From positions 1,162,175 through 1,192,546 of the forward strand of contig NZ_NRQY01000001.1 of NCBI RefSeq assembly GCF_003996855.1: 30,372 bases of DNA, read 5' to 3'. Positions 7,657-18,352 of the stretch are shown in pieces (position 1 is the stretch's first letter; the number at the start of each line of letters is the position of its first letter). A model generated the notes under the pieces. That model was not told the DNA's origin. It was given only the letters and a program-made list of their open reading frames with translations, and did not search any database. The stretch comes from Morganella morganii. GTDB lineage: Bacteria > Pseudomonadota > Gammaproteobacteria > Enterobacterales > Enterobacteriaceae. The position numbers were made by a program, and so were the translations under genes.

Positions 7657-8727
7657 TTACAGGGCGGATTTTTCCGTACTTTTCCCTTTCGGTATTGCCT
7701 GTTTAAGCTGTTGTAACAACTGTTTACGGAAATCCATCAGTTTAGGTTTATCCGTGGTGGTCCAGGGCAGCGGGCGGCACAGTTCCATTGCTTTAATCCC
7801 CAGACGGGCAGTCAGCAGCCCGGCGCCCATACCCTGCGCCGCACGGGCAGATAACCGTGCGGTAATGTCCTGGGAGAGCCAGTCCATCCCCACCTCGCGG
7901 ATAAGCTCGGAAGCCCCCGCGAAAGCAATATTCAGCAGAACCAGTTTAAACAGACGCAGACGACTGTAATAGCCCAGTTCAATGCCGTAAATCGCCGCCA
8001 CCTGGTTTATCAGCCGGATATTACGCCAGGCTATAAAGGCCATATCCACCAGTGCCAGCGGACTGACAGCAATCATCAGTGCAGATTCCGCCGCAAAACG
8101 GCTGATCACACGGCGGGCCTGTTCGTCGGTCACCGGCTGAACAATCTGACAATAAAGTGTCACCACTTCGCGGTCATTATGGCTGCTCTGTAACAGGCTC
8201 TGCCACTGTTGTAACGCGGGGTGGTGTGACGGGATATTGGCCTGTTTTGCCAGTTTTTCGCAAAATGCGCGTCCGTCACCGATACGGTGGCTTTGCAGCA
8301 ACTCTTCTGCCGCTTCACGCTCTGTGGCCCGCTGACGCAGGCGGTACATGCGCCTCCATTCCGTGATAACAGACCCGGCCGCGGCAATCAGCACCAGAAA
8401 AGTCGCGGCGATCCCGCCGAGGGCAGTCCAGTCATTACCTGTCCACGCATCATTCACCCACTGAATCAGTTGCGCGACAGCGCTGATCCCCAGCAATCCG
8501 CCCGCGACAAACACCAGTTTGCGCCACAGGCTGCGGCGGGGTTTCAATACCTGAATCAGCAGCGCCTCCGCTTCCCCTTCCGACTCCTGATCCGCCGTAA
8601 ATTCCGCGCGTTCAAACTGTATGCTGTCATCATCCGCAAACTGTTGTGCCGGTTTTAATGTGTCCTGCACCGGCGGTGACAGCGGCGCTTCCTCAAAATC
8701 AATCCGGGATTTTATCGGCTCACTCAT
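7657..8727 (-). CDS. ycjF: YcjF, UPF0283 inner-membrane protein of the psp locus
   Basis: A 356-aa protein of the YcjF/UPF0283 family (E. coli about 353 aa). An acidic soluble N-terminus (1-65) is followed by two membrane helices at about 71-90 and 101-123 and a C-terminal DUF697-like region (about 200-330) with conserved alternating helices. Its function is unknown. In Yersinia and other enterics it is cotranscribed with pspABCD and ycjX, and the same order is seen here. Its ATG overlaps the ycjX stop by 4 bp (ATGA), which implies translational coupling. A terminator follows at once, so it is the last gene of the operon. Confidence 0.93.
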   Translation of the reverse strand: MSEPIKSRIDFEEAPLSPPVQDTLKPAQQFADDDSIQFERAEFTADQESEGEAEALLIQVLKPRRSLWRKLVFVAGGLLGISAVAQLIQWVNDAWTGNDWTALGGIAATFLVLIAAAGSVITEWRRMYRLRQRATEREAAEELLQSHRIGDGRAFCEKLAKQANIPSHHPALQQWQSLLQSSHNDREVVTLYCQIVQPVTDEQARRVISRFAAESALMIAVSPLALVDMAFIAWRNIRLINQVAAIYGIELGYYSRLRLFKLVLLNIAFAGASELIREVGMDWLSQDITARLSARAAQGMGAGLLTARLGIKAMELCRPLPWTTTDKPKLMDFRKQLLQQLKQAIPKGKSTEKSAL

Positions 8728-10121
8728 GACAGTTTATCTCCCAGTAAAAATTCCATCGCACTGTCCATCCGGATATGCGGCAGCGGTGTATCCATCCGCA
8801 TCGGTAACGGCCGGAAGGATTCAAACTGAAACCCCTGCTGCTGCCAGAAGTCTGCATCCGGCAGCCGTTTCGGTACTTCACCCGGATAAAAGGTCAGCGG
8901 CGTGTTATCCGCCAGACGGGTGCCTTTCAGCGCAGGCATTTTTTCCCCGTTATGCATCACCATACCGTATTCCGTGGCCTGTACTGATGCCAGCCCGGTG
9001 CAGTCCATTTTAATTCCCTCGAAAGCAGCCTGCTGCCAGGCTGATTGAGTCAGTTGCTGAAGCAGTGCAACGAGGTTAGCGTGCTGGTCAGCGGTGATAT
9101 GATCCGCTTTGCTGGCGGCAAACAGCAGTTTATCGATGCAGGGGGAAAACAGACGGCGCAATAACGTGCGTTTGCCGTAATGGAAGCTCTGCATCAGCTG
9201 CGTCAGCGCCAGTCGCATATCCGTAAATGCCTGCGGCCCGCTGTTGAGCGGAGTCAGGCAATCCACCAGCACAATCTGGCGGTCGAAATGCTGAAAATAG
9301 TGCTTATAGAAACCGTTGACCACATGGTCACAATAGTATTGATAGCGGTCACGCAGCATGCCGAGCACACTGTTTTTCGCCGCTTTGGCCAGCCGCGCCG
9401 AGGCCGGCATCAGATCGGTAATAAACGGGAAAAACTGTAATCCCGGCGCACCGGCCATATCCCCCGGCAGCACAAAACGGCCGGGTTGGATAAAGTGGAA
9501 CCCTGCCGCTTTGCAGCGGTGAAGGTAATCGGTATACGCCTGTGCAATCGCCGCCAGCTGCTGTTCATCCGCCGGGGCATCCGGGTCAAGCTGACGGCAC
9601 AGTGCCAGCCACGGCTCTGCCCATTCGCCCCGCTCACCTTTGAGCAGGGTTTTCATCTGCTGCGACCAGGTGAGGTAATCCTGTTCCAGCATCGGCAGAT
9701 CCAGCAGCCACTCCCCAGGATAATCGACGATTTCCAGATAAAGTGTTGAAGTTTCCTTAAAGTGGCGCAGCAGGCTGTCCTGTGTGCGGTAACGCAGTTT
9801 CAGACGGATTTCACTGACACCACGTGTCGGCACCGGCCAGTCCGGCGGTGTGCCGTACAGGGAGGCAAGCCCCTCATCATAGGCAAAGCGCGGAACCCCC
9901 AGGTCCCGCTGCGGGATACGTTTTACGCCGAGAATGCGCCCGTCACGGGCAGCTGAAAACAGCGGCAGACGCGCGCCGCTCTGTACATTCATCAGCTGAT
10001 TAACAAACGAGGTAATAAACGCGGTCTTGCCGCTGCGGCTCAGTCCGGTAACGGCAAGACGAAGATGACGATCCAGCCCCCGGTTAACGAGGGCGCTCAG
10101 CTCATTTTGCAGTCGTTTCAT
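8724..10121 (-). CDS. ycjX: YcjX, stress-linked P-loop GTPase-like protein
   Basis: A 465-aa protein with Walker A GLSRSGKT (26-33) and a G3/Walker-B-like DYPGEW (133-138), a signature of the YcjX family. The family is widely linked to the phage-shock response, but its substrate is unknown. The open frame runs upstream to 10145. ATG 10121 gives the same length as E. coli YcjX (465 aa) and has GGAG 5 nt upstream, so I chose it. The start lies inside the end of pspD (20-bp overlap), and the end overlaps ycjF by 4 bp, so pspD, ycjX and ycjF are tightly coupled. Confidence 0.93.
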   Translation of the reverse strand: MKRLQNELSALVNRGLDRHLRLAVTGLSRSGKTAFITSFVNQLMNVQSGARLPLFSAARDGRILGVKRIPQRDLGVPRFAYDEGLASLYGTPPDWPVPTRGVSEIRLKLRYRTQDSLLRHFKETSTLYLEIVDYPGEWLLDLPMLEQDYLTWSQQMKTLLKGERGEWAEPWLALCRQLDPDAPADEQQLAAIAQAYTDYLHRCKAAGFHFIQPGRFVLPGDMAGAPGLQFFPFITDLMPASARLAKAAKNSVLGMLRDRYQYYCDHVVNGFYKHYFQHFDRQIVLVDCLTPLNSGPQAFTDMRLALTQLMQSFHYGKRTLLRRLFSPCIDKLLFAASKADHITADQHANLVALLQQLTQSAWQQAAFEGIKMDCTGLASVQATEYGMVMHNGEKMPALKGTRLADNTPLTFYPGEVPKRLPDADFWQQQGFQFESFRPLPMRMDTPLPHIRMDSAMEFLLGDKLS

Positions 10122-10338
10122 AATTCTCCGGTGTAAAACGGCCAATCACTTTTTTCATACCGGCACGGATAACAGGTTCCAGTACCAGTATTGCCGCCCC
10201 GCGCAGAGCAGGACGGGTAACCGATTTCAGAATCACCCCGGCAATACCGGCAGGTGCTGCCGCCAGTGCCACAGTGGTTAACAGCTGCGCCCCGGTTTTC
10301 CCGGCGCGCAGCAGCGTGTGTTTATCCGGCCACTTCAT
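10102..10338 (-). CDS. pspD: Phage-shock protein PspD
   Basis: A 78-aa peripheral inner-membrane protein of the psp operon (E. coli 73 aa). It is basic at the start, with an Ala- and Leu-rich segment at about 17-38 and a second hydrophobic stretch at about 47-60. Its exact role is uncertain even in E. coli. CGGAG about 8 nt upstream of ATG 10338 supports the start. It begins 20 bp after the pspC stop and overlaps the start of ycjX. Confidence 0.88.
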   Translation of the reverse strand: MKWPDKHTLLRAGKTGAQLLTTVALAAAPAGIAGVILKSVTRPALRGAAILVLEPVIRAGMKKVIGRFTPENYETTAK

Positions 10339-10358
10339 CGTGTTCTCCGTTTGTCAGA

Positions 10359-10712
10359 TTACAAATCACGGAAGCGGCGGTTGAGAGCATACTGTTCCGA
10401 TGTCACATAACGCTCAATATCGCGGACCCGTTTTTCAGTGCGTGCCAGGCTGCGTTCCGTCTGCTCCAGCAACATAGCCGCATTGATCCCGCCGTTACGC
10501 CCGGGATAGTCCCGCGGCACCACCGGCAGAACCATTCCCAGTAAAATATAGAGGGTGATAGTCAGCCAGAAAAAGCCGGTAAAGGTTGCCACCACCGCGA
10601 TAATGCGGATCATCCAGGCCGGCACCTCAAAATAGTTGGCAATACCGGCACATACGCCCCGGAACATACCTTCATCCGGATAGCGGTACAGTTTACGTGA
10701 CTGAAATTCCAT
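10359..10712 (-). CDS. pspC: Phage-shock protein PspC
   Basis: A 117-aa inner-membrane protein that with PspB senses membrane stress and draws PspA away from PspF. The PspC domain begins at about residue 6 (KLYRYPDEGMFRGVCAGIA), followed by a hydrophobic segment at about 33-66. The polar C-terminal part (70-117) has coiled-coil character. E. coli PspC is 119 aa. Its ATG overlaps the pspB stop by one base (TAATG), with GGAGG 8 nt before it inside pspB, so the two are translationally coupled. Confidence 0.95.
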   Translation of the reverse strand: MEFQSRKLYRYPDEGMFRGVCAGIANYFEVPAWMIRIIAVVATFTGFFWLTITLYILLGMVLPVVPRDYPGRNGGINAAMLLEQTERSLARTEKRVRDIERYVTSEQYALNRRFRDL

Positions 10713-10933
10713 TATGATTGCCTCCAGCCCGGATTTTCCGCATCCAGAATCGCTTCCAGGGTTTTAATCCGTGCTTCCATCTGCTGAGCATTTTCCGCCA
10801 GCGCCGCAAGGCGGCGGGTTTCGAATTCACCGGCCCGGCTTCCCCGCTGACTGTTATAGTGCAGCCATAACCAGATCGGCAGCACAAACAACACGAAAAT
10901 TGTCAGTGGTATACCTAAAAATATAAATGCCAT
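10712..10933 (-). CDS. pspB: Phage-shock protein PspB
   Basis: A 73-aa protein (E. coli 74 aa) with one N-terminal membrane helix (about 3-26, ending in PIWLWLHY) and a cytoplasmic coiled coil (about 42-66). It forms the stress-sensing pair with PspC and is needed for full induction by secretin mislocalisation. It lies 46 bp downstream of pspA. Confidence 0.95.
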   Translation of the reverse strand: MAFIFLGIPLTIFVLFVLPIWLWLHYNSQRGSRAGEFETRRLAALAENAQQMEARIKTLEAILDAENPGWRQS

Positions 10934-10979
10934 ATTTTTGTCCTTAATGGTATTAATTCAGGAAAGCCTGTTACCGACC

Positions 10980-11654
10980 TTATTCGCCCTTTTCTTCTTT
11001 TTCAAGACGTGCTTTGATGGCCGCGATTTGCGCGCTGATCTCATCTTCCGCTTTCAGTTCGGCAAACTGCTGCTCCAGCGATTTTTCTTTCCCCAGGCCA
11101 TAACTTGCAGCTTCACCTTCCATGTGGTCAATCCGCGCTTCAAACTGCTCAAAACGGGCCATTGCTTCGTCCATCCGGCCGCTGTCGAGCTGACGGCGTA
11201 CCGCACGGGATGATTTTGCCGCGTCGTGACGCACTACCATGGATTTCTGGCGGGCACGGGTTTCGGTCAGTTTCTGTTCCAGTTCGTTAATTTCATTTTT
11301 CAGCCGGGCGATAGTTTCGTCCAGAATAATCAGCTCATGACGCAGTGTATCGACATGACCTTCCACACGCTGTTTTTCCAGCAGTGCAGCACGCGCCAGA
11401 TCTTCTTTCCCTTTGACAATCGCCAGTTCCGCTTTTTCCTGCCAGTCACTCACCTGACGCTCACCGTTTTCAATCTGACGTGCCAGATTTTTGCGTTCCG
11501 CCAGCGTACGGGCAGAGGTGGAGCGGATTTCCACCAGCATATCTTCCATTTCCTGAATCATCAGGCGGATCATCTTCTGCGGATCTTCCGCTTTATCCAG
11601 CAGCGATGCAACGTTGGCGTTAATGATATCGGCAAAACGTGAAAAAATTCCCAT
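10980..11654 (-). CDS. pspA: Phage-shock protein PspA
   Basis: A 224-aa cytoplasmic/peripheral-membrane protein of the PspA/Vipp1/ESCRT-III family (E. coli 222 aa). An amphipathic N-terminal helix ([19 protein letters not shown]) is followed by a long coiled coil rich in Glu, Arg and Gln through residue 190. In resting cells it binds and inhibits PspF; under stress it assembles on the membrane and limits proton leak. The start has an AGGA motif about 9 nt upstream and lies about 40 nt after the transcription start deduced from the sigma-54 promoter. It is the first gene of pspABCD-ycjXF. Confidence 0.98.
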   Translation of the reverse strand: MGIFSRFADIINANVASLLDKAEDPQKMIRLMIQEMEDMLVEIRSTSARTLAERKNLARQIENGERQVSDWQEKAELAIVKGKEDLARAALLEKQRVEGHVDTLRHELIILDETIARLKNEINELEQKLTETRARQKSMVVRHDAAKSSRAVRRQLDSGRMDEAMARFEQFEARIDHMEGEAASYGLGKEKSLEQQFAELKAEDEISAQIAAIKARLEKEEKGE

Positions 11655-11702
11655 GATTGATGTCCTTTTATCAGTAGTTATGTCTTATGACACGTTTACT
11701 AT

Positions 11703-11719
11703 TACAAGATGCGTGCCAA
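11703..11719 (-). promoter_or_regulatory. Sigma-54 promoter of pspA
   Basis: On the minus strand the sequence is TTGGCACGCATCTTGTA. The -24 block TTGGCACG is perfect and the -12 block TTGTA differs from TTGCA at one base. The E. coli pspA promoter carries the same type of variant. The start of transcription should be near 11693. Confidence 0.92.
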
Positions 11720-11772
11720 TTCTGCGAATATTTTTATCCTTTTGTTTTTTATCGAATTTATTTATTTCCCTT

Positions 11773-11818
11773 TTGCCATGACTTTTTGTAAAGTGGTTAT
11801 ATCAACCATTTAATGGTC
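11773..11818. promoter_or_regulatory. pspF promoter and overlapping candidate PspF binding sites
   Basis: On the plus strand TTGCCA (11773-11778), an 18-bp spacer and TTATAT (11797-11802) form a candidate sigma-70 promoter for pspF. Two dyads overlap it: TGGTT-N5-AACCA (11794-11808) and ACCATT-T-AATGGT (11805-11817). They lie about 100-125 bp upstream of the deduced pspA start, where PspF upstream activating sites are expected, and would also cover the pspF start region. This matches the known PspF autorepression; the exact sites are my inference. Confidence 0.5.
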
Positions 11819-11827
11819 AAATTAATC

Positions 11828-12814
11828 ATGACAAATAATACTGAAACCCTGATCGGTATCGATAACAACTTTCTCGATGCGCTGGAAAAAGTCTCACAGC
11901 TGGCAAAAATTGCCCGTCCGGTACTGATTTGCGGTGAACGCGGTACCGGTAAAGAGTTATTTGCCCATCGTCTTCATTATCTCTCCCCCCGCTGGGATGA
12001 GCCGTTTATTGCGCTTAATTGTGCGGCACTGAACGATAACTTACTCGACTCCGAGCTGTTCGGACATGAATCCGGGGCATTTACGGGGGCTCAGCGCCGC
12101 CATCAGGGACGTTTTGAGCGGGCGGATGGCGGAACACTGTTTCTTGATGAGCTGGGTACGGCGCCGCTTACGGTGCAGGAAAAATTGCTGCGGGTGATTG
12201 AATACGGGGAATTTGAGCGTGTAGGCGGACAGCAGACCCTGAAAGCAGATGTGCGGATTGTCTGCGCCACTAATGCCGATTTACCGGCGCTGGCAGCGGA
12301 AGGAAAATTCCGCGCCGATTTACTCGACCGGCTGGCTTTTGATGTTGTTAATATCCCGCCGCTGCGTGAGCGTCCGCGCGATCTGACCGAACTCGCCGGT
12401 CATTTTGCCGTACAAATGTGTCAGGAGATGGGTACGCCGTTTTTTGCCGGTTTCTCTCCGCATGCGCTGCAACAGATGCAGAGTTATCACTGGCCGGGCA
12501 ATATCCGTGAGCTGAAAAATGTGATTGAGCGGTCACTCTACCGTCAGGGAGACACTACCGGACTGCTGGCAGAACTTGTCATCAATCCGTTTGTCACCAC
12601 ACCGCTCCCTTCATCAGGCACCGGGGCGTCAGCTCTGCCGCCGCTGCCGTTCCCTCTGAAACAGTGGCAGCACACACAGGAGCGGGAGGCACTGGATGCC
12701 GCGCTGCAACATGCACAATTTAATCAGCGCGAAGCTGCACAATTACTGAATCTGACCTATCATCAGTTTCGCGGGTTACTGAAAAAACATGCCGGCAGCC
12801 CGCAGCCGGATTAA
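11828..12814 (+). CDS. pspF: Sigma-54 activator of the psp operon, PspF
   Basis: A 328-aa bacterial enhancer-binding protein with no N-terminal sensor domain. The AAA+ domain has Walker A GERGTGKE (36-43), the sigma-54 contact loop GAFTGA (83-88), Walker B GGTLFLDEL and an arginine-finger region. The Fis-type helix-turn-helix is at the C-terminus (NQREAAQLLNLTYHQFRGLL). W56, the PspA-contact tryptophan of E. coli PspF, is conserved. The open frame starts at 11813, but ATG 11828 aligns residue for residue with E. coli PspF and leaves the candidate binding sites outside the coding region. There is no clear Shine-Dalgarno at either start, which suits a scarce regulator. It is divergent from pspA and followed by sapA. 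Confidence 0.95.
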   Translation: MTNNTETLIGIDNNFLDALEKVSQLAKIARPVLICGERGTGKELFAHRLHYLSPRWDEPFIALNCAALNDNLLDSELFGHESGAFTGAQRRHQGRFERADGGTLFLDELGTAPLTVQEKLLRVIEYGEFERVGGQQTLKADVRIVCATNADLPALAAEGKFRADLLDRLAFDVVNIPPLRERPRDLTELAGHFAVQMCQEMGTPFFAGFSPHALQQMQSYHWPGNIRELKNVIERSLYRQGDTTGLLAELVINPFVTTPLPSSGTGASALPPLPFPLKQWQHTQEREALDAALQHAQFNQREAAQLLNLTYHQFRGLLKKHAGSPQPD

Positions 12815-12826
12815 ATGCTTCCGTTT

Positions 12827-12855
12827 TTGGTTAGTCGCACAAATTGCGATACAAT
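12827..12855 (+). promoter_or_regulatory. Promoter of the sap operon
   Basis: TTGGTT (12827-12832) and TACAAT (12850-12855) are separated by exactly 17 bp, 31 bp before the sapA start and after the pspF stop. This is a good sigma-70 promoter, so sap does not depend on pspF readthrough. Confidence 0.65.
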
Positions 12856-12885
12856 ACCCTGTTCATTTTTAACGGTAACTGATTT

Positions 12886-14574
12886 ATGCGCCATTGGATT
12901 ATCCGGGCATGTGCGGTTCTCCTGCCTGTTTCAGGCTTTGCCGCCGCACCCGCCCAGCAGACAGACCAGCCGGTAAAACCGGTAACAGCTCAGGCCGCTG
13001 TACTGCCGCCCGTCCGCGATACCGGTTTTGTCTACTGTGTGAACGGCAACATCAGTACATTTAACCCGCAACTGGCCAGCAGCGGGCTGATTGTCGAGCC
13101 GCTGGCAGCTCAGATTTACGACCGCCTGCTGGATGTCGACCCATACACCTACCGCCTGATCCCGGAACTTGCCGCCCGCTGGACAGTGCTGGACAACGGC
13201 GCGACTTACCGTTTTTATCTGCGCCGTGATACCGATTTTCAGACCACAGACTGGTTCAGGCCGACCCGCAAAATGAATGCGGATGATGTGGTGTTCAGCT
13301 TTTCCCGCGTGGTGGATAAACAGAATCCGTATCACTATATCAACGGCGGGCGTTATCCCTATTTTGACAGTTTACAGTTCGCCGCCAATGTTAAATCCAT
13401 CCGCAAAATAAATAACTATACCGTTGAATTTAAACTGAATACACCGGATGCCTCTTTCCTGTGGCATCTGGCAACCCACTATGCGCCGATCCTGTCAAAA
13501 GAGTATGCCGATAATCTGCTGAAAACCCGCCGCCAGGAGCAGCTCGACTGGAAACCGGTCGGTACCGGGCCATATTATCTGGATGACTACCAGAGCGGCC
13601 AGTTTGTCCGTCTGCAACGTCATGATAACTACCGCAAAGGGAAACCCCGCATGCAGGAAGTGGTGGTTGATCTCGGAGCAGGCGGCACCGGGCGGATGTC
13701 AAAACTGATCACCGGAGAGTGTGATGTGCTGGCCTATCCTGCCGCAAGTCAGCTACAGGTGCTGCGGGATGATCCGCGTCTGAGCCTGATGCTGCGTCCG
13801 GGGATGAATATCGCGTATCTGGCGTTTAATACCAGCAAACCCCCGTTTAATAATCCTGAGGCGCGCCGTGCGATTGCTTACGCGATCAATAATGAGCGCC
13901 TGATGAAATCCATCTATTACGGTACGGCGGAAACAGCCGCCTCTATCCTGCCACGCGTTTCCTGGGCATATGATAACCAGGCCAGGGTGACGGAATACAA
14001 TCCTGAAAAAGCAAAGGCGATGCTCAGTGAACTGGGGTTCAGCGATATAACACTGAATCTCTGGGTACCGACCGCCTCGCAGTCTTACAACCCCAGCCCG
14101 CTGAAAATGGCCGAGCTGATTCAGGCGGATCTGGCCCGTGTCGGGATTAAAATGAATATCCGCCCGGTTGAGGGGCGTTTTCAGGAAAACAGCCTGATGG
14201 ATCGCAGCCATGATATTACACTTGCGGGCTGGTCAACCGACAGTAATGACCCGGACAGTTTTTTCCGCCCGCTGCTGAGTTGCGCAGCCATCGGTTCACA
14301 AACTAACCTGAGCCACTGGTGCTCACCGGAATTCGATGATGTGATCCACCAGGCGCTGCTTGAGCAGCAACTGAGCAGCCGGATAGAGTATTATCACAAA
14401 GCACAGCAGATTCTGGCACAGGATCTGCCGGTACTGCCGCTGGCCTATTCACTGCGGTTGCAGGCATTCCGCTATGATATCAAAGGACTGGTGCTCAGTG
14501 CGTTCGGCAATACCTCCTTTGCGGGGGTTTACCGCGATACCGGGGATGACCCGGAACCGGAGGCTGAACCATGA
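12886..14574 (+). CDS. sapA: SapA, periplasmic binding protein of the Sap transporter
   Basis: A 562-aa SBP_bac_5 solute-binding protein with a signal peptide at about 1-21 (hydrophobic core ending in SGFAAA) and a Pro/Gln-rich linker to about 45. The binding domain has the family blocks [29 protein letters not shown] and a C-terminal LPVLPLAYS. In Salmonella and Haemophilus, SapA binds cationic antimicrobial peptides (in Haemophilus also haem); in E. coli the SapBCDF part exports putrescine. It is slightly longer than E. coli SapA (about 547 aa). Its stop overlaps the sapB start (ATGA), first of a chain of overlaps through sapF. Confidence 0.95.
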   Translation: MRHWIIRACAVLLPVSGFAAAPAQQTDQPVKPVTAQAAVLPPVRDTGFVYCVNGNISTFNPQLASSGLIVEPLAAQIYDRLLDVDPYTYRLIPELAARWTVLDNGATYRFYLRRDTDFQTTDWFRPTRKMNADDVVFSFSRVVDKQNPYHYINGGRYPYFDSLQFAANVKSIRKINNYTVEFKLNTPDASFLWHLATHYAPILSKEYADNLLKTRRQEQLDWKPVGTGPYYLDDYQSGQFVRLQRHDNYRKGKPRMQEVVVDLGAGGTGRMSKLITGECDVLAYPAASQLQVLRDDPRLSLMLRPGMNIAYLAFNTSKPPFNNPEARRAIAYAINNERLMKSIYYGTAETAASILPRVSWAYDNQARVTEYNPEKAKAMLSELGFSDITLNLWVPTASQSYNPSPLKMAELIQADLARVGIKMNIRPVEGRFQENSLMDRSHDITLAGWSTDSNDPDSFFRPLLSCAAIGSQTNLSHWCSPEFDDVIHQALLEQQLSSRIEYYHKAQQILAQDLPVLPLAYSLRLQAFRYDIKGLVLSAFGNTSFAGVYRDTGDDPEPEAEP

Positions 14575-15536
14575 TCATTTTTATTCTTCGCCGTCTGCTG
14601 CTGGTGCTGATCACCCTCTGCTTTTTGTCTGTCCTCAGTTTCAGCCTGAGTTATTTTCCGGCGAACGCACCACTGAGCGGCGCTTCCCTGACGGATGCAG
14701 TGCTGTTCTATTATAAAAGCCTGTTCTCATGGGATTTCGGCAGCTCAGTCATTAACGGTGAGCCGGTCAGTCAGCAGTTGTGGGCGGCACTGCCCGCCAC
14801 GCTGGAGCTGTGCGGTCTGGCCTTTCTGCTGGCGCTGGTGATCGGCATTCCCGCCGAGATTATTGCCGGGGTCTGGCGCAATAAAATGGCGGATATCGCC
14901 ATCAGTACTTTTGCCCTGGCCGGGTTTTCTGTCCCGGTATTCGGGCTGGCACTGCTGCTCACCCTGTTCTTCTCTCTGCGGCTGGACTGGCTGCCGGTCT
15001 CCGGACGCATTGACCTGCTGTATGATTTAACACCGGTCACCGGATTTGCGGTGATCGATGCCTGGCTGTCAGATTCACCGTACCGGCAGGCGATGATCCT
15101 CAATGTGCTGTCCCATATGGTGCTGCCGGTGATCACCCTTTCCATCGCGCCGATGACCGAAGTTATCCGCCTGATGCGCACCAGCACCGAAGAGATTATC
15201 AGCCAGAACTACATTAAGGCCGCCGCTATCCGCGGGTTATCCCGTCTGACTATTATCCGCCGCCACCTGCTGCATAATGCACTGCCGCCGGTTATCCCGA
15301 AACTCGGGTTACAGTTCTCCACCATGCTGACGCTGACGATGGTCACTGAAGTGGTGTTTAACTGGCCGGGAATCGGCCGCTGGCTGATCACGGCTATCCG
15401 CCAGCAGGATTTCGCCGCGATTTCCGCCGGCGTCATGCTGGTCGGGAGCATGGTGATTATTGTGAATATGCTGTCGGATATTTTGGGTGCTATCAGCAGC
15501 CCGCTGAAACATAAGGAATGGTATGCCTTCAGATAA
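14571..15536 (+). CDS. sapB: SapB, ABC transporter permease
   Basis: A 321-aa inner-membrane permease of the DppB/OppB class, the same length as E. coli SapB. An N-terminal helix ([20 protein letters not shown]) is followed by a periplasmic loop and five more hydrophobic segments. The EAA loop that contacts the ATPase is at about 215-235 ([19 protein letters not shown]). It pairs with SapC in the membrane. The gene overlaps sapA by 4 bp and sapC by 14 bp. Confidence 0.96.
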   Translation: MIIFILRRLLLVLITLCFLSVLSFSLSYFPANAPLSGASLTDAVLFYYKSLFSWDFGSSVINGEPVSQQLWAALPATLELCGLAFLLALVIGIPAEIIAGVWRNKMADIAISTFALAGFSVPVFGLALLLTLFFSLRLDWLPVSGRIDLLYDLTPVTGFAVIDAWLSDSPYRQAMILNVLSHMVLPVITLSIAPMTEVIRLMRTSTEEIISQNYIKAAAIRGLSRLTIIRRHLLHNALPPVIPKLGLQFSTMLTLTMVTEVVFNWPGIGRWLITAIRQQDFAAISAGVMLVGSMVIIVNMLSDILGAISSPLKHKEWYAFR

Positions 15537-16413
15537 TTTCTACCGTGAAGACCGGATGCCGTCACCGGGACGGGTTATCTGGCAGCATTTCACCGCAGAC
15601 ATCCCGGCCATGATCGGCTTTTACGGCGTGCTGTTTCTGATTGTGCTGGCTGCCGGCGGTTCCTGGATAGCGCCTTATGCTCTGGATCAGCAGTTTGCCG
15701 GTCACCAGTTGCTGCCGCCGTCCTGGTCTCATTACGGGAATGTCGCGTTCTTCCTCGGTACGGACGATCTCGGCCGCGATATTTTCAGCCGTCTTATTCT
15801 CGGCACACAATCTACTTTCGGCAGTGCACTGCTGGTCACCATTACCGCTGCGGTTGCCGGAATCATTATCGGTTGTCTCGCGGGGATGACCACCGGCCTG
15901 CGTTCGGCCATCTTTAATCATATGTTTGATACACTGCTCGCGCTGCCTTCTCTGCTGCTGGCGATTATTGTGGTGGCCTTTTTCGGTGCCAGCCTCAGTC
16001 ATGCGATGATCGCCGTGGCACTGGCACTGCTGCCGCGTATTGTGCGGATGATTTATATCGCAGTACATGATGAGCTTGATAAGGAATATGTGATTGCCGC
16101 CCGGCTCGACGGTGCATCCAACCTCAATATTCTTATCCATACTGTCCTGCCGAATATCAGTGCGGTGACGGTCACCGAACTGACGCGCGCCCTGTCTATT
16201 GCTATTCTTGATATTGCCGCGCTCGGTTTTCTCGAGCTGGGGGCTCAACTGCCGTCGCCGGAATGGGGGGCAATGCTCGGGGATTCACTGGAACTGATTT
16301 ATGTCGCACCCTGGACGGTGCTCCTGCCGGGAACGGCCATTCTTATCAGTGTTCTGCTGGTGAATCTGCTCGGCACCGGGTTACAGCGCGCCATTAATGC
16401 GGGAGTTGAATAA
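15523..16413 (+). CDS. sapC: SapC, ABC transporter permease
   Basis: A 296-aa permease of the DppC/OppC class, equal in length to E. coli SapC. The first helix is at about 27-50. [16 protein letters not shown], at about 80, is the signature of OppC-type proteins, and the EAA loop reads [13 protein letters not shown]. The start ATG lies inside the end of sapB (14-bp overlap), and its stop shares one base with the sapD start (TAATG). Confidence 0.96.
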   Translation: MPSDNFYREDRMPSPGRVIWQHFTADIPAMIGFYGVLFLIVLAAGGSWIAPYALDQQFAGHQLLPPSWSHYGNVAFFLGTDDLGRDIFSRLILGTQSTFGSALLVTITAAVAGIIIGCLAGMTTGLRSAIFNHMFDTLLALPSLLLAIIVVAFFGASLSHAMIAVALALLPRIVRMIYIAVHDELDKEYVIAARLDGASNLNILIHTVLPNISAVTVTELTRALSIAILDIAALGFLELGAQLPSPEWGAMLGDSLELIYVAPWTVLLPGTAILISVLLVNLLGTGLQRAINAGVE

Positions 16414-17405
16414 TGCCGTTACTGGATATCCGCAATTTAACCATTGAATTTATGACGGCGGCAGGGCCGGTCAAAGCCGTTGATCGTGTGACATTATCCC
16501 TGACCGAAGGGGAATTCCGCGGGCTTGCCGGGGAATCCGGCTCCGGTAAAAGCCTGATCGCCAAAGCGATTGCCGGTATTACCAAAGATAATCTGCGCGT
16601 AACAGCAGACCGCTTCCGGTTTAATGATATCGATTTGCTGAAACTCTCCCCCCGTCAGCGCCGCCGGGTGATCGGTCACAATGTGTCGATGATTTTCCAG
16701 GAGCCGCAGTCCTGTCTTGATCCGTCAGAAAATATTGGTAAACAGCTGATTCAGACCATCCCCGGCTGGACTTACAAAGGCCGCTGGTGGCAGCGTTTTA
16801 ACTGGCGTAAACGCCGTGCGATTGAGCTGCTGCACCGCGTCGGTATCAAAGATCACAAAGATGTAATGGGCAGCTATCCTTATGAGCTGACCGAAGGGGA
16901 ATGCCAGAAGGTGATGATTGCCATTGCCCTGGCCAATCAGCCGCGCCTGCTGATTGCCGATGAACCGACCAACGCCATGGAACCCGATACGCAGGCACAG
17001 ATTTTCCGCCTGCTGACCCGGCTGAACCAGAACAACAATATGACTATCCTGCTGATCAGCCACGATTTGCAGTTAATGAGCCAGCTGGTGGATCGCATTA
17101 ATGTGCTCTACTGCGGCCAGACCGTGGAGAGTGCCGAGCCGGGTGACCTGCTGCTCAAGCCGCATCATCCGTATACTCAGGCTCTGATGCGGGCTATCCC
17201 TGATTTTGAAAAGCCGCTGGCGCACAAATGTCGTCTGAATACCCTGCCGGGCGCGATTCCGTCACTGGAGCACCTGCCTGTCGGCTGCCGCCTGGGGCCG
17301 CGCTGCCCGTATGCACAGAAAGTATGTATTGACGCGCCGCGTCTGCGGACGGTAAAAAACCGCAGCTTTGCCTGTCACTTCCCGCTGAATATGGAGGATG
17401 TGTAA
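16413..17405 (+). CDS. sapD: SapD, ABC transporter ATPase
   Basis: A 330-aa ATP-binding subunit (E. coli 330 aa). Walker A is GESGSGKS (40-47) and Walker B is LLIADEPT. The signature motif is LTEGE in place of LSGGQ, a change also present in E. coli SapD and thus a family feature. A C-terminal OppD/F-type cysteine region ([14 protein letters not shown]) probably binds an iron-sulfur cluster, as shown for related dipeptide ATPases. E. coli SapD is also known as TrkE because it supports ATP-dependent potassium uptake by TrkG/H. It overlaps sapC and sapF by one base each. Confidence 0.96.
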   Translation: MPLLDIRNLTIEFMTAAGPVKAVDRVTLSLTEGEFRGLAGESGSGKSLIAKAIAGITKDNLRVTADRFRFNDIDLLKLSPRQRRRVIGHNVSMIFQEPQSCLDPSENIGKQLIQTIPGWTYKGRWWQRFNWRKRRAIELLHRVGIKDHKDVMGSYPYELTEGECQKVMIAIALANQPRLLIADEPTNAMEPDTQAQIFRLLTRLNQNNNMTILLISHDLQLMSQLVDRINVLYCGQTVESAEPGDLLLKPHHPYTQALMRAIPDFEKPLAHKCRLNTLPGAIPSLEHLPVGCRLGPRCPYAQKVCIDAPRLRTVKNRSFACHFPLNMEDV

Positions 17406-18214
17406 TGCCCGGTCCGCTGCTGGAAGTCAAAAACCTGAGCAAAACCTTCCGCTACCGGGATGGTTTTTTCCGCCGTCATCAGCTTGAGGCGGTCAAACCG
17501 GTCAGTTTCACACTGCAACCCGGCCAGACACTCGCCATTACCGGAGCAAACGGCTCCGGAAAATCCACCCTAGCCCGGATGTTATCCGGGATGATTGAGC
17601 CGGACGGCGGGGAAATTCTGATCGACAAACACAAGCTGACCTTCGGTGATTACAGCTACCGCAGCCAGCGCATCCGGATGATATTCCAGGATTCAGCCAC
17701 CTCACTCAATCCGCGTCAGCGCACAGGGCAAATCCTGGAGCTGCCGCTGATGCTCAATACTGACCTCGACGCCGCCGGGCGCCATCTGCGGATTAACGCG
17801 ACACTGCGCCAGGTCGGTCTGCTGCCGGATCACGCGGATTACTATCCTCACATGCTGGCCTCCGGACAAAAACAGCGCGTGGCTCTTGCCCGCGCCCTGA
17901 TTTTGCAGCCGGAAGTGATTGTGGCGGATGAAGCTCTCGCTTCTCTGGATATGTCATTACGTTCGCAAATCATTAATCTGATCCTGGAACTCCAGGAAAC
18001 GCAGAAAATTGCCTATATTTATGTCACACAGCATCTGGGCATGGCAAAACATGTCAGCGATCAGATCCTGGTGATGCACAACGGCGAAGTCGTCGAGCGC
18101 GGTAATACCGCAGAAGTGCTGGCGTCGCCGCTGCACGATGTGACACGTCGCCTTATCACCAGCCATTTTGGTGAAGCATTGTCCGCCGAGGCCTGGCGTC
18201 AGGATGTGGAGTAA
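17405..18214 (+). CDS. sapF: SapF, ABC transporter ATPase
   Basis: A 269-aa ATP-binding subunit (E. coli 268 aa) with Walker A GANGSGKS at about 48-55, a signature LASGQKQRVALARAL and Walker B VIVADEALASLD. It partners SapD as an asymmetric ATPase pair. It is the last gene of the sap operon. No clear intrinsic terminator follows in the 138 bp before fabI, so some readthrough into fabI is possible. Confidence 0.96.
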   Translation: MPGPLLEVKNLSKTFRYRDGFFRRHQLEAVKPVSFTLQPGQTLAITGANGSGKSTLARMLSGMIEPDGGEILIDKHKLTFGDYSYRSQRIRMIFQDSATSLNPRQRTGQILELPLMLNTDLDAAGRHLRINATLRQVGLLPDHADYYPHMLASGQKQRVALARALILQPEVIVADEALASLDMSLRSQIINLILELQETQKIAYIYVTQHLGMAKHVSDQILVMHNGEVVERGNTAEVLASPLHDVTRRLITSHFGEALSAEAWRQDVE

Positions 18215-18352
18215 CTGCCGCGGTTCTGATAGTTCAGGCCGGTTACATCTCAATTTCCGGTGAGCCGTCATCATCAGCCGGATTTTTACTAACCGCGTCA
18301 CCAGCCGGATATGCGGCGCTGAGGGTGACAGAGAAAACACAAGGAAACTGCT

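Noticed and set aside
11743..11760. IHF-like site TATCGA followed by AT-rich DNA between pspA and pspF
   Set aside because: IHF takes part in psp control in E. coli, but this sequence has at least two departures from the core consensus in very AT-rich DNA, so I did not list it.
16875..16925. SapD signature LTEGE seen as a defective ATPase motif
   Set aside because: E. coli SapD has nearly the same variant at this place, so it is a family trait and not damage.
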